Shown: one piece after another, positions 6,488 to 12,645 of the stretch | Position numbering within the stretch: the first letter of the stretch is position 1 | How the letters are laid out: each line of letters starts with the position of its first letter | Origin: an uncultured Mediterraneibacter sp. | Lineage (GTDB): Bacteria > Bacillota > Clostridia > Lachnospirales > Lachnospiraceae | Assembly (NCBI GenBank): GCA_934418295.1 | Contig: CAKRWZ010000047.1 | Coordinates: 1 to 12,645 of the forward strand | Reading direction: 5' to 3' | DNA length: 12,645 bases | Translations under genes and position numbers: made by a program | Notes under the pieces: generated by a model | Seen by the model: the letters and a program-made list of their open reading frames with translations, nothing else | Database searches by the model: none | Told to the model about the DNA's origin: nothing

Positions 6488-7144
6488 TTAAAATTCCATG
6501 CACAATTCTGTGTAATCTTTGATCATATAATCTGCAAGTTTTCTTTTTTCCTCCCAGACATCCGCCGTAAAACTGTCCTCTACGGCACAGACTCGCATTC
6601 CGGCTCGTTTTCCGGCCAGAATCCCATTCGGCACATCTTCAAATACCAGACAGCTTTCCGGATCGATCTGCAGTCTTTGTGCCGCTTTCAGATAAACATC
6701 CGGCTCCGGCTTTCCGGCGTTTACTTCCCCGGAAGTACAGATCACATCAAAATAGCCGCGCACTTGTTGCGCCTCTAAAACAGATTCCGCCAGCTCCCGG
6801 ATATTACTGGTTGCGATCCCCATTTTGATCCCTCGTTTTTTTAACAGTGCCAAAAATTCGACTGCGCCTTTTTTGAGCTCTACCTCTGTCTCATAAACAG
6901 TTTCTACCATCTGAAGCCATTCTTCCCCGATTTCTTCCGGTGTGCGATTCAGCTGGGGAAATGTTTTTTGATAATAGCGGGCCGTTTCCATAAAACTCAT
7001 GCCTTCGATGGTCTGATAGAATCCTTCCGGCTCTTTCAAATCATATTTATGTACATATTTTTCATCCACTTCTTTCCAAACCCACATGGAGTCGATGAGT
7101 GTTCCGTCCAGATCAAACAGGACGCCTTTTATATTCTGCAGCAT
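6488..7144 (-). CDS. HAD-superfamily phosphatase, beta-phosphoglucomutase-like
   Basis: This 218-residue cytoplasmic hydrolase is predicted to remove phosphate from a small metabolite through an aspartyl-phosphate intermediate. Motif I is DLDGTLIDS with nucleophile D11 and acid/base D13, motif II is ATSN at 111-114, the motif III lysine is K145 in GKPEPD, and motif IV is FEDVPNG with E169 and D170. A helical cap occupies about residues 20-95, as in the subgroup containing beta-phosphoglucomutase and sugar-phosphate phosphatases. The frame is open to an ATG at 7198, but those extra 18 residues lie inside the neighbouring gene and have no HAD character. The ATG at 7142-7144, with AAGGA 7 nt before it, fits the family start. 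It overlaps the end of the RsuA-type gene by 16 nt, so translation is probably coupled. The substrate is not predictable. Confidence 0.92.
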   Translation of the reverse strand: MLQNIKGVLFDLDGTLIDSMWVWKEVDEKYVHKYDLKEPEGFYQTIEGMSFMETARYYQKTFPQLNRTPEEIGEEWLQMVETVYETEVELKKGAVEFLALLKKRGIKMGIATSNIRELAESVLEAQQVRGYFDVICTSGEVNAGKPEPDVYLKAAQRLQIDPESCLVFEDVPNGILAGKRAGMRVCAVEDSFTADVWEEKRKLADYMIKDYTELCMEF

Positions 7145-7854
7145 AGTTTTTCCTTCTCCTCTTCCGTCAATTCTCTGTATTCGCCGGGATTTAAACATTC
7201 ATCCAGACAAAGTTCTCCCATCTTCAGCCGTTTCAGGAAAAGAACTTCCTTTCCAACCGCCTGGAACATTCTTTTCACCTGATGAAAACGTCCTTCTCTG
7301 ATACAGATTTCCACTTCAGATTCTCCACTTTCCGGATCCAGCCTTTTTACGGTTAATTCTGCCGGAAGACATGGCTTTTCGTCTCCGATATCCACGCCTG
7401 TTGCAAACAATTCCACATCTTGTTTGTCCACCAGTCCCTTTACTCGAGCAAAATACACCTTGTCCACATGCTTGGCCGGTGAAAGGAGCCGATGAGCCAA
7501 TTCTCCGTCATTTGTCAACAAAAGCAGCCCAACGGTATCTTTATCTAAACGCCCTACCGGAAACAGATCCTTTCTTTTTTCACCCTTGATTAAATCCAGC
7601 ACCGTTTTTTCTTTCGAATCCTGGGTGGCAGACACCACTCCGGCCGGCTTGTTCAGCATCAGATAAGAAAAAACAGCATAAGCAACCACTTTTCCTTCCA
7701 GTGAAACCTCCTGCGCATCCGGATCCACTTTTCGCTCCGGTTCTTTTACGACTTTCCCGTCCACCAGGACCAATCCTTTTTGGATTTTTTTCTTGATTTC
7801 TTTTCGGGTGCCTTTTCCCATATCTGCAAGGTATTTATCGAGACGCAGCATCAT
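7129..7854 (-). CDS. rsuA: RsuA-type rRNA pseudouridine synthase
   Basis: This 241-residue enzyme belongs to the RsuA/RluB/E/F family, which makes pseudouridine in rRNA; the best-known member modifies 16S U516 (E. coli numbering). An S4 RNA-binding domain covers roughly residues 3-60 (LRLDKYLADMGKGTRKEIKK and VDGKVVKEPERKVDP), followed by YLMLNKPAGVVSA and the catalytic D104 in GRLDKDTVGLLLLTNDGEL. The terminal region has EGRFHQVKRMF, a conserved RNA-contact segment. The S4 start resembles RsuA more than RluB, so I favour the 16S enzyme, with moderate confidence about the site. Starts are possible at 7869, 7854 or 7851. I chose 7854, which forms an ATGA overlap with the rsmF stop and begins just before the conserved LRLDKYL; 7851 is equally possible. 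Confidence 0.93.
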   Translation of the reverse strand: MMLRLDKYLADMGKGTRKEIKKKIQKGLVLVDGKVVKEPERKVDPDAQEVSLEGKVVAYAVFSYLMLNKPAGVVSATQDSKEKTVLDLIKGEKRKDLFPVGRLDKDTVGLLLLTNDGELAHRLLSPAKHVDKVYFARVKGLVDKQDVELFATGVDIGDEKPCLPAELTVKRLDPESGESEVEICIREGRFHQVKRMFQAVGKEVLFLKRLKMGELCLDECLNPGEYRELTEEEKEKLCCRI

Positions 7855-9233
7855 GACTGCCACCGCCATCCCGGGAGATATTTATTTTTTAACATGCCCC
7901 CTGCCGCCTTTCCCCAGCCCAGCGGATATCCATCTACACAGACCAGATACCATCCCTTTGCTTTGGAAGGCAGCAGATCAGAGGTTTCCAACGTCTCTCC
8001 TTTCAGATAACGGATCACCCGATCGTCCTCCACAGATAGAGAGAGAATATTTTTATATTCCGATTTTCTTAAATACATGGCCAGAGCCTGGCTTGGCTCA
8101 AACCGATTCTTTTTCACTTCTCCCATCAAAAGCCCGGTCCTGAGAAAACGGATCCCCCGGATATCCGGCAAAGCCTCCGGCATATAATAGACACGTTCTC
8201 CGTGGATCTCCAACCGCTCCGGATCCGGCTTCCAGGCCAGATTTTTCAGAAAAGCATCCAACTCTTCCGGAAGCTTTTTGATCTTCCGGGCGCTTTTCTG
8301 CTTCGTTTCTGTCTGGTTTCGTTCTCCTTTTTGCAAAAGCGCCAGATAATGACCTTCCCCCTGCATACGGTGCGGGAAAATACGGACTGTTTTCCGCAGA
8401 TTCTCATTTTCTCCTATATCCGTATGAATAAATCCTTCTGCAAATCCCTCATAGGGTTTCATATCACATAGAGAAAATTCCGGATGGTTCTGAAGGAGAT
8501 GCAGAATCACCTCTTCATTTTCCCTTTTATCGAAAGTACAGGTAGAATACAGCATCATTCCGCCCGGACGCAGCATTTCCGCCGCTTTCAAAATGATATT
8601 TTTCTGGATTTTGCAAAAAAATTCCGGTCCGTGCTCTTCCCATGCTTTTACCATTTTTTTGTCCTTCCGGAACATCCCCTCACCGGAACAAGGAGCGTCG
8701 ATCAAAATCTTGTCAAAATATTCCGGAAAATACTCGGTCAGTTTTCCAGGTTCTTCACTGAACACCAATACGTTTCCGGCTCCGGCCAATTCCAGGTTTT
8801 TCAAAAGCCCCTTTGCTCTGGAACTGCTGATATCATTGGCTGCCAGCACACCGCTTCGGTTCAGCTTTGCCGCCAGCTCCGTTGCCTTTCCTCCGGGAGC
8901 CGCGCAGATGTCCAGCACCCGGTCTCCCTCTTCGATGGGCAGACGGTTGGCCGGGGTCATGGCGCTTGGCTCCTGCAGATAAAACAGTCCTGCAAAATAA
9001 TAGGGATGCTTTGCCGGCTGATCGGTTTCTCCGTCGTAATAAAAGCCGTTTTCAATCCAGGGGATCGGCGTCAGTTTCCATGGGGAAATCCGAAGAAATT
9101 CTTCTGCACTGATTTTGGAAATATTTACCCGGAGCCCGTAATAACGTTTTTCTTCGAAACAGGCAAGATAAGCCGGATATTCATCCTGCAGAAGCTGTTC
9201 CATTTTTTCTTTAAATGTATCTGGTAAATTCAT
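7851..9233 (-). CDS. rsmF: RsmF/RsmB-type rRNA m5C methyltransferase (NOL1/NOP2/Sun family)
   Basis: This 460-residue enzyme transfers methyl groups from S-adenosylmethionine to cytosine C5 in rRNA. The SAM-binding motif LDICAAPGGKA is at 107-117, DAPCSGEGMFRKD at 179-191 carries C182, and STCTF has the catalytic nucleophile C232. Both cysteines typical of RNA m5C methyltransferases are present. An N-terminal RNA-binding segment lies before the Rossmann fold (RVNISKISAEEF, YLQEPSAMTPA). The last 150 or so residues match the extra C-terminal module of RsmF-like proteins in size, rich in basic and aromatic residues (HGERVYYMPEALPD, KNRFEPSQALAMYL). RsmF is the E. coli 16S C1407 enzyme; the target in this organism is inferred by family only. 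AGAGGAA precedes the ATG by about 6 nt, the gap from the M23 gene is 19 bp, and the 3' end overlaps the RsuA-type gene by 4 nt. Confidence 0.93.
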   Translation of the reverse strand: MNLPDTFKEKMEQLLQDEYPAYLACFEEKRYYGLRVNISKISAEEFLRISPWKLTPIPWIENGFYYDGETDQPAKHPYYFAGLFYLQEPSAMTPANRLPIEEGDRVLDICAAPGGKATELAAKLNRSGVLAANDISSSRAKGLLKNLELAGAGNVLVFSEEPGKLTEYFPEYFDKILIDAPCSGEGMFRKDKKMVKAWEEHGPEFFCKIQKNIILKAAEMLRPGGMMLYSTCTFDKRENEEVILHLLQNHPEFSLCDMKPYEGFAEGFIHTDIGENENLRKTVRIFPHRMQGEGHYLALLQKGERNQTETKQKSARKIKKLPEELDAFLKNLAWKPDPERLEIHGERVYYMPEALPDIRGIRFLRTGLLMGEVKKNRFEPSQALAMYLRKSEYKNILSLSVEDDRVIRYLKGETLETSDLLPSKAKGWYLVCVDGYPLGWGKAAGGMLKNKYLPGWRWQS

Positions 9234-9252
9234 AAGATTCCTCTTTTTCTTT

Positions 9253-10080
9253 TTATTCCCGTAAAATTATACCATAACCGGTTTCATATATACATTTTAT
9301 TTTGGATCTTTCGGCATATTTCAGTACAGAAAAAGGATTGACACTGACTTCCCGTCCTTCCGGGAAAATATAGATCCCTACATGGAGATGTACCGGGAAT
9401 TTGCCGCGGGTTCCCTCTTTCCCATAACCGCTGTCGCCCATGTAACCCAAAAAATCTCCCGCACGTACCGTATCGCCCTCGGCCAGCTTTTCAGCATAAC
9501 TGTCCAAATGCGCATAATAGAAATATCCGCCGCCGGGAGCAGTTATCCCGATCCGATACCCACCCTTTTCCAACCATCCCATCTGGCTGACCTGACCGTC
9601 TGTCATGCTGACCACCGGATAAAGCCCTCTTTGATTTTCCGATGCCATAAGATCCGTTCCCTCATGCCCACGTTTACCGCCGTAGGTACGTTCTTTCATC
9701 CAACTGTCTGTATAACTGACGGAATATTCCGGATGATTTTCCGACTCCGTCACCGGAAAGCATTTGACGTCATTCCATATGGCACGGCAGATGCTTTGAT
9801 AACGTGGATATTCTTCATGCTCCGTCCAAAAGTTTTCCGCTCCGCCAAAATTTGTTTTCAACCAATACAGTCCCATTTGTTCTCCGGGATCTTCCTGGTT
9901 TTGGAGCCATTTAATCTCTTCGGTGTCCGCATACTGTTTTCGAAAACTGTCTTCTGTGTAAATCTTCGATGACAACCGGTTCAAAAGAGCCCTCTGCCGA
10001 AGCTTCTCCTGCGCCAGCACGGCAGACAATACTGCCAGAAACAGAAAAACACACAAGGTTCCTTCTTTTTTTCGCAACAA
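9253..10080 (-). CDS. Membrane-anchored M23 family metallopeptidase, TTG start
   Basis: M23 (LytM-type) peptidases are zinc endopeptidases that cut peptidoglycan cross-bridges. This 275-residue protein keeps the zinc and catalytic residues: HEGTD with H139 and D143, YYAHLD with H191, and the HLH pair H231/H233. Residues 8-23 (TLCVFLFLAVLSAVLA) form one hydrophobic segment after a basic start, so the enzyme is probably secreted or held on the outer face of the membrane. Between them is a region of about 100 residues (NFWTEHEEYPRYQSICRAIWND) that I cannot assign. No ATG exists before residue 69, which would remove the signal segment; two adjacent TTG codons lie at 10080 and 10077 behind GAGG. 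The second is better spaced (6 nt against 3), so the start may be 10077. It sits 22 bp after pepD and 19 bp before rsmF. Family call is firm; role, possibly in growth or sporulation, is unknown. Confidence 0.9.
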   Translation of the reverse strand: MLRKKEGTLCVFLFLAVLSAVLAQEKLRQRALLNRLSSKIYTEDSFRKQYADTEEIKWLQNQEDPGEQMGLYWLKTNFGGAENFWTEHEEYPRYQSICRAIWNDVKCFPVTESENHPEYSVSYTDSWMKERTYGGKRGHEGTDLMASENQRGLYPVVSMTDGQVSQMGWLEKGGYRIGITAPGGGYFYYAHLDSYAEKLAEGDTVRAGDFLGYMGDSGYGKEGTRGKFPVHLHVGIYIFPEGREVSVNPFSVLKYAERSKIKCIYETGYGIILRE

Positions 10081-10102
10081 ATCCCTCTTTTTCGGACGTT
10101 AT

Positions 10103-11596
10103 CTATATATATTTCAAGATCTTTTTCAAATATTCCCAGGTGCGCTCTACAGAAGCAATTTCCAAACGTTCTCTGGCAGAATGCACGTCATACATTTGCG
10201 GCCCCATGGAAACGCAGTCTAACTCCGGCTTTTTCCCGATCAGGATCCCGCATTCCAGACCTGCATGAATTGTCTCGACGATCGGGTCTTTTCCGTAAAG
10301 TTCCCGATAAGCATTTTTCGCGATATCCCGTAATTTGGACTCCTCTTTGTATTCCCAGGCCGGATATTCTCCGGAAATTTTCCAGGAAACATTCGTTTTT
10401 TCCACACACTCTGCCAGCCGGATCAAAATACCTTTAAGTTCTTCTGCTAAAAATCTCTCTGAGCTCCGAGCTAACATTTGATATCGGATTTTCCCCGTCT
10501 CTGTACGGATGATCCCCAGATTGTTAGAGGCTTCCACCTGTCCTTCCAAATGATGGCTGTAAGAGAAAACGCCGTCCGGACACAAATGAATTAACGCCGT
10601 GGCCGTCTTTGTGCTTTCCCTGCTTATTCCCTTTTTCTTTTGCCATCCTTTTTCAAACAGTTTTACCCGAAGCTCCGGCTCTGTCTGTCCATAAATCCGT
10701 TTCCAGGACTCCTGCAGTTTTTCCGTCAGCTGTTTTGCGTTTTCCAGCTCTGATATGCTCTCAAAACAGAAGTCGTCGGATTTTTCTGTCCGATGGTTTG
10801 GAAGCAAAAATCCCACCCTGCAAACAGAAGGAATCACATTGGTTTTTCCGCCTCCGTTGATATATAAAAGCCTTGCCTGGATTTTTTCTGTCATCTCCAG
10901 GATCAGACGCCCCGCCAGTTTGTTTGCATTTGCCAAATGTTTTGAAATTTCGGTTCCGGAATGGCCGCCCTGCAATCCTGCGATCACAATCTCGATTTCT
11001 TCCCCTTCCAGCTCCTCTTCTTCTATGCTCTGTTCTATCTCAAAAGTAAATCCGCCTGCACAGCCTACTGTCAGGATCCCTTCGTCTTCCGAATCCAGAT
11101 TGAGCAGCATGGATCCGGAAAATCCAGACAGATCTGCGGCGGAAGCACCGTCCATTCCCGTCTCTTCATCTATGGTAAGCAGAATCTCCAATGGCGGATG
11201 AGGGATTTCTTTGCCATCTAAAAGTGCCAGGATGTAAGCCACTGCGATCCCGTCGTCTGCCCCCAGTGTGGTTCCTCTTGCTTTCAAAAAGCCCTCTTTC
11301 ACATAGAGCTCCAAAGGATCTTTTTGAAAGTCATGCACACACGTCTCCTCTTTTTCACAGACCATATCCAGATGTCCCTGCAGGATCACAGGTGCATTGT
11401 TTTCCTTTCCTTTGGTACCCGGCTTCCAGATCCTTACATTTCCGCATGGATCTTTTACTGCACGTAATCCTCGCTCTTCTGCAAAGGAAACGCAATATGC
11501 ACTGATTGCATCCGTGTTTCCGGAACCTCTCGGTATCCGGCTGATCTCTTCAAAAAATCGAAATACTTCTCTGGGTTCTAACTGCGAAATTTCCAT
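10103..11596 (-). CDS. pepD: Aminoacyl-histidine dipeptidase PepD (M20 family)
   Basis: PepD is a cytoplasmic zinc dipeptidase that hydrolyses Xaa-His and other unblocked dipeptides, supplying amino acids during peptide use. The 497-residue product is close to the usual length of about 485. Metal and catalytic residues are visible in order: GHLDMVCEK with H75 and D77, the bridging aspartate in LGADDGIA at about 114, the catalytic glutamate and a ligand in DEETGMDGA (E144/E145), NLDSEDEG with D168, HAGLECGI, and H472 in YDVHSARERL. A lid or dimerisation domain with GGHSGTEISKHLANANK lies between. AAAGGA precedes the ATG by about 6 nt. This is the first gene of the leftward train and diverges from ylbJ; I see no convincing sigma-A promoter in the 93-bp gap. 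Release of histidine is only a loose link with the distant hisZ-hisG unit. Confidence 0.95.
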   Translation of the reverse strand: MEISQLEPREVFRFFEEISRIPRGSGNTDAISAYCVSFAEERGLRAVKDPCGNVRIWKPGTKGKENNAPVILQGHLDMVCEKEETCVHDFQKDPLELYVKEGFLKARGTTLGADDGIAVAYILALLDGKEIPHPPLEILLTIDEETGMDGASAADLSGFSGSMLLNLDSEDEGILTVGCAGGFTFEIEQSIEEEELEGEEIEIVIAGLQGGHSGTEISKHLANANKLAGRLILEMTEKIQARLLYINGGGKTNVIPSVCRVGFLLPNHRTEKSDDFCFESISELENAKQLTEKLQESWKRIYGQTEPELRVKLFEKGWQKKKGISRESTKTATALIHLCPDGVFSYSHHLEGQVEASNNLGIIRTETGKIRYQMLARSSERFLAEELKGILIRLAECVEKTNVSWKISGEYPAWEYKEESKLRDIAKNAYRELYGKDPIVETIHAGLECGILIGKKPELDCVSMGPQMYDVHSARERLEIASVERTWEYLKKILKYI

Positions 11597-11689
11597 AGCT
11601 TTTCCTTTCTTTTTCTAATCTGCATGTAATACGACATGGTATCAGTCTCATACTCATATAAAGAAATTACTTTTTATTCCGGAGTATTT
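11597..11689 (+). promoter_or_regulatory. Divergent pepD/ylbJ promoter region with a weak sigma-E-like site
   Basis: These 93 bp must carry the start signals for both pepD (leftward) and ylbJ (rightward). For ylbJ, CATATAAA at 11655-11662 resembles the sigma-E -10 element CATACAHT, and GACATGGT at 11633-11640, 14 bp upstream, partly resembles its -35 element. In B. subtilis ylbJ is controlled by sigma-E, so this is plausible, but the match is poor. No good sigma-A hexamer pair was found on either strand. A CATGT/ACATG inverted repeat lies at 11623-11638, too short to call an operator. The ylbJ Shine-Dalgarno CGGAG is at 11680-11684. Confidence 0.3.
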
Positions 11690-12640
11690 ATGAAACGTTC
11701 TCTTTCTTCCCTTTTTTGTATTCTGTTCTTCCTGGCAATGCTTTTCTTTCCGGAATCTGTTTTTAAAGGAACGCAAAACGGACTGCTTCTGTGGGTACGT
11801 GCTATTCTTCCGTCCCTCTTTCCGTTTCTCATTGCCACAGAACTTTTACTGCACACAAAAGGTCTGTTTTATCTGATACAGGTGACATCTCCCATTCTCT
11901 GTTCCTTTTTTCATGTATCTCCATACGGAAGTTTTGTAGTACTGACCGGTTTTCTGTGCGGCTATCCTCTGGGCGCCAAGCTGACCGCCGAACTTCTTAA
12001 AAAAGGACAAATTTCTTTAGCTGAAGCACAATATCTGCTTTCTTTTACAAACAATGCCAGTCCTGCTTTTATTATGAACTATATTGCCTGGAATATTCTG
12101 GGTCTTCCCGGACAAAAATACGTCCTGTTCTTTCTTTTGATCTTGTCGCCTATCTTATGCAGCTTTCTTTTTCGTCGGAAACCGGTACTTGATGCTGCAT
12201 ACTGTACACACGGCTGTACCCTTTCCGCCTTTGCTGTTTCCGCTGACAGGGCAGAACCTTCCGGGCTCTTAAACCGATGTATCACAGAAAGCACCCAGAC
12301 AATCTTACAGATCGGCGGATACGTGGTCCTGTTTTCCATTTTGTGCGAACTGCTTTTTCTGACCGGCCTTCAAAACCATTTTACAGGAACGTTGGCGATC
12401 TCCCTTTTAGAGATCACAAACGGAGCTGTGCTGCTTTGGAAAAATCATTCTGCCCTCCGATTGATCTGCATCCTTTCCGCCATCTCTTTTGGCGGTGTCT
12501 GTTCGATTTTCCAGGTTCAGGATGTTCTGAAAGGCACCCCTTTAAAAATCCGGCCTTATATCATAGAAAAACTGGTTACCGCACTGGTAACCAGTTTATT
12601 GGCTTTTTTCTATACACTTGTATTTCCGGTCACCGGTTGA
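11690..12640 (+). CDS. ylbJ: YlbJ-type sporulation integral membrane protein
   Basis: YlbJ belongs to the nucleoside-recognition/gate-domain membrane protein family; in B. subtilis it is needed for heat-resistant spores and is made in the mother cell. This 316-residue protein is hydrophobic throughout, with about eight likely membrane segments starting near residue 5. Family signatures are GLLLWVRAILPSLFPFLI at 31-48, GFLCGYPLGAKLTAELLKKG at 87-106, and EAQYLLSFTNNASPAFI at 112-128, where GYPxGAK and the NN.SP segment are the conserved gate-like motifs. It is shorter than B. subtilis YlbJ (about 408 residues), mostly because the C-terminal half is compact; this could be a clostridial form. 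The ATG at 11690 has CGGAG 5 nt before it; an upstream in-frame ATG at 11636 lacks such a site. The transported substrate, if any, is unknown. The gene stands alone on the plus strand. Confidence 0.88.
   Translation: MKRSLSSLFCILFFLAMLFFPESVFKGTQNGLLLWVRAILPSLFPFLIATELLLHTKGLFYLIQVTSPILCSFFHVSPYGSFVVLTGFLCGYPLGAKLTAELLKKGQISLAEAQYLLSFTNNASPAFIMNYIAWNILGLPGQKYVLFFLLILSPILCSFLFRRKPVLDAAYCTHGCTLSAFAVSADRAEPSGLLNRCITESTQTILQIGGYVVLFSILCELLFLTGLQNHFTGTLAISLLEITNGAVLLWKNHSALRLICILSAISFGGVCSIFQVQDVLKGTPLKIRPYIIEKLVTALVTSLLAFFYTLVFPVTG
12569..12609 (+). terminator. Perfect 12-bp hairpin near the ylbJ stop, with a T tract
   Basis: AAACTGGTTACC (12569-12580) and GGTAACCAGTTT (12586-12597) form a perfect 12-bp inverted repeat around the 5-nt loop GCACT. 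Six bases later comes a run of six T (12604-12609). It lies inside the last 24 codons of ylbJ. The 6-nt separation between stem and T run is larger than normal for an intrinsic terminator, so it may be a weak terminator, a 3'-end stabiliser or a DNA-binding site. The palindrome is certain; its role is not. Confidence 0.45.
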
Positions 12641-12645
12641 TATTT

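Noticed and set aside
8484..9227. A long open frame of 247 codons on the plus strand, opposite rsmF.
   Set aside because: The opposite strand has a complete methyltransferase with all motifs. The plus-strand product has no recognisable family, and no gene-like ribosome site was found. Other long plus-strand frames opposite hisZ, recU, ygiQ and the M23 gene were rejected for the same reason.
11623..11638. CATGT/ACATG inverted repeat between pepD and ylbJ as an operator.
   Set aside because: Arms of five bases with a 6-nt spacer are expected by chance at this scale, and no second copy was seen in the gap.
1..12645. CRISPR arrays, tRNA or rRNA genes, insertion sequences, prophage, toxin-antitoxin or defence genes.
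   Set aside because: None is visible. All 12 genes are ordinary chromosomal families or a lone unknown, codon use looks even throughout, and there are no spaced identical repeats or transposase motifs.

Overview
The window looks like a chromosomal housekeeping segment from a spore-forming, low-to-mid GC Firmicute of class Clostridia, most likely a Lachnospiraceae gut anaerobe. The support is a short-form HisG with its HisZ partner, the Firmicute Holliday-junction resolvase RecU, a YlbJ-type sporulation membrane protein, purine-rich Shine-Dalgarno sites, and protein sequences of clostridial character. The genus is an inference that I cannot settle from sequence alone.

Layout. From the right, ylbJ (11690-12640) reads rightward. 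It diverges across a 93-bp gap from a long leftward gene train that fills 11596 down to 1576: pepD, an M23 peptidase, rsmF, an RsuA-type pseudouridine synthase, a HAD phosphatase, the YgiQ-type radical SAM protein, a short-chain dehydrogenase, a small unknown membrane protein, an RluC/RluD-type pseudouridine synthase, and recU. Spacings are mostly from 49 bp down to overlaps of 1, 4 and 16 nt, so this reads as one operon or a chain of coupled ones. A 130-bp gap follows recU and contains a textbook-perfect sigma-A promoter. The histidine genes hisZ and hisG then start, also leftward; hisG runs off the left edge.

How the genes fit together. Three genes in the train modify rRNA or are of families that do (RsmF-type m5C methyltransferase, RsuA-type and RluC-type pseudouridine synthases), and a radical SAM enzyme of unknown substrate lies among them. 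RecU (recombination), PepD (peptide salvage), an M23 cell-wall hydrolase, a HAD phosphatase and an SDR oxidoreductase complete a mixed growth-related cluster. HisZ and HisG together form the ATP phosphoribosyltransferase that opens histidine synthesis. YlbJ is a separate, probably sporulation-timed unit.

I found no RNA genes, CRISPR arrays, insertion sequences, prophage genes or defence systems, and I do not see an undescribed multi-gene system. The points most worth a second look are small: a ten-unit degenerate hexanucleotide repeat spanning the ygiQ stop codon, a perfect 12-bp hairpin with three GGTNACC sites at the end of ylbJ, a perfect consensus promoter with a short leader in front of the histidine genes, an unrecognised two-helix membrane protein, and a peptidase that appears to start at TTG.
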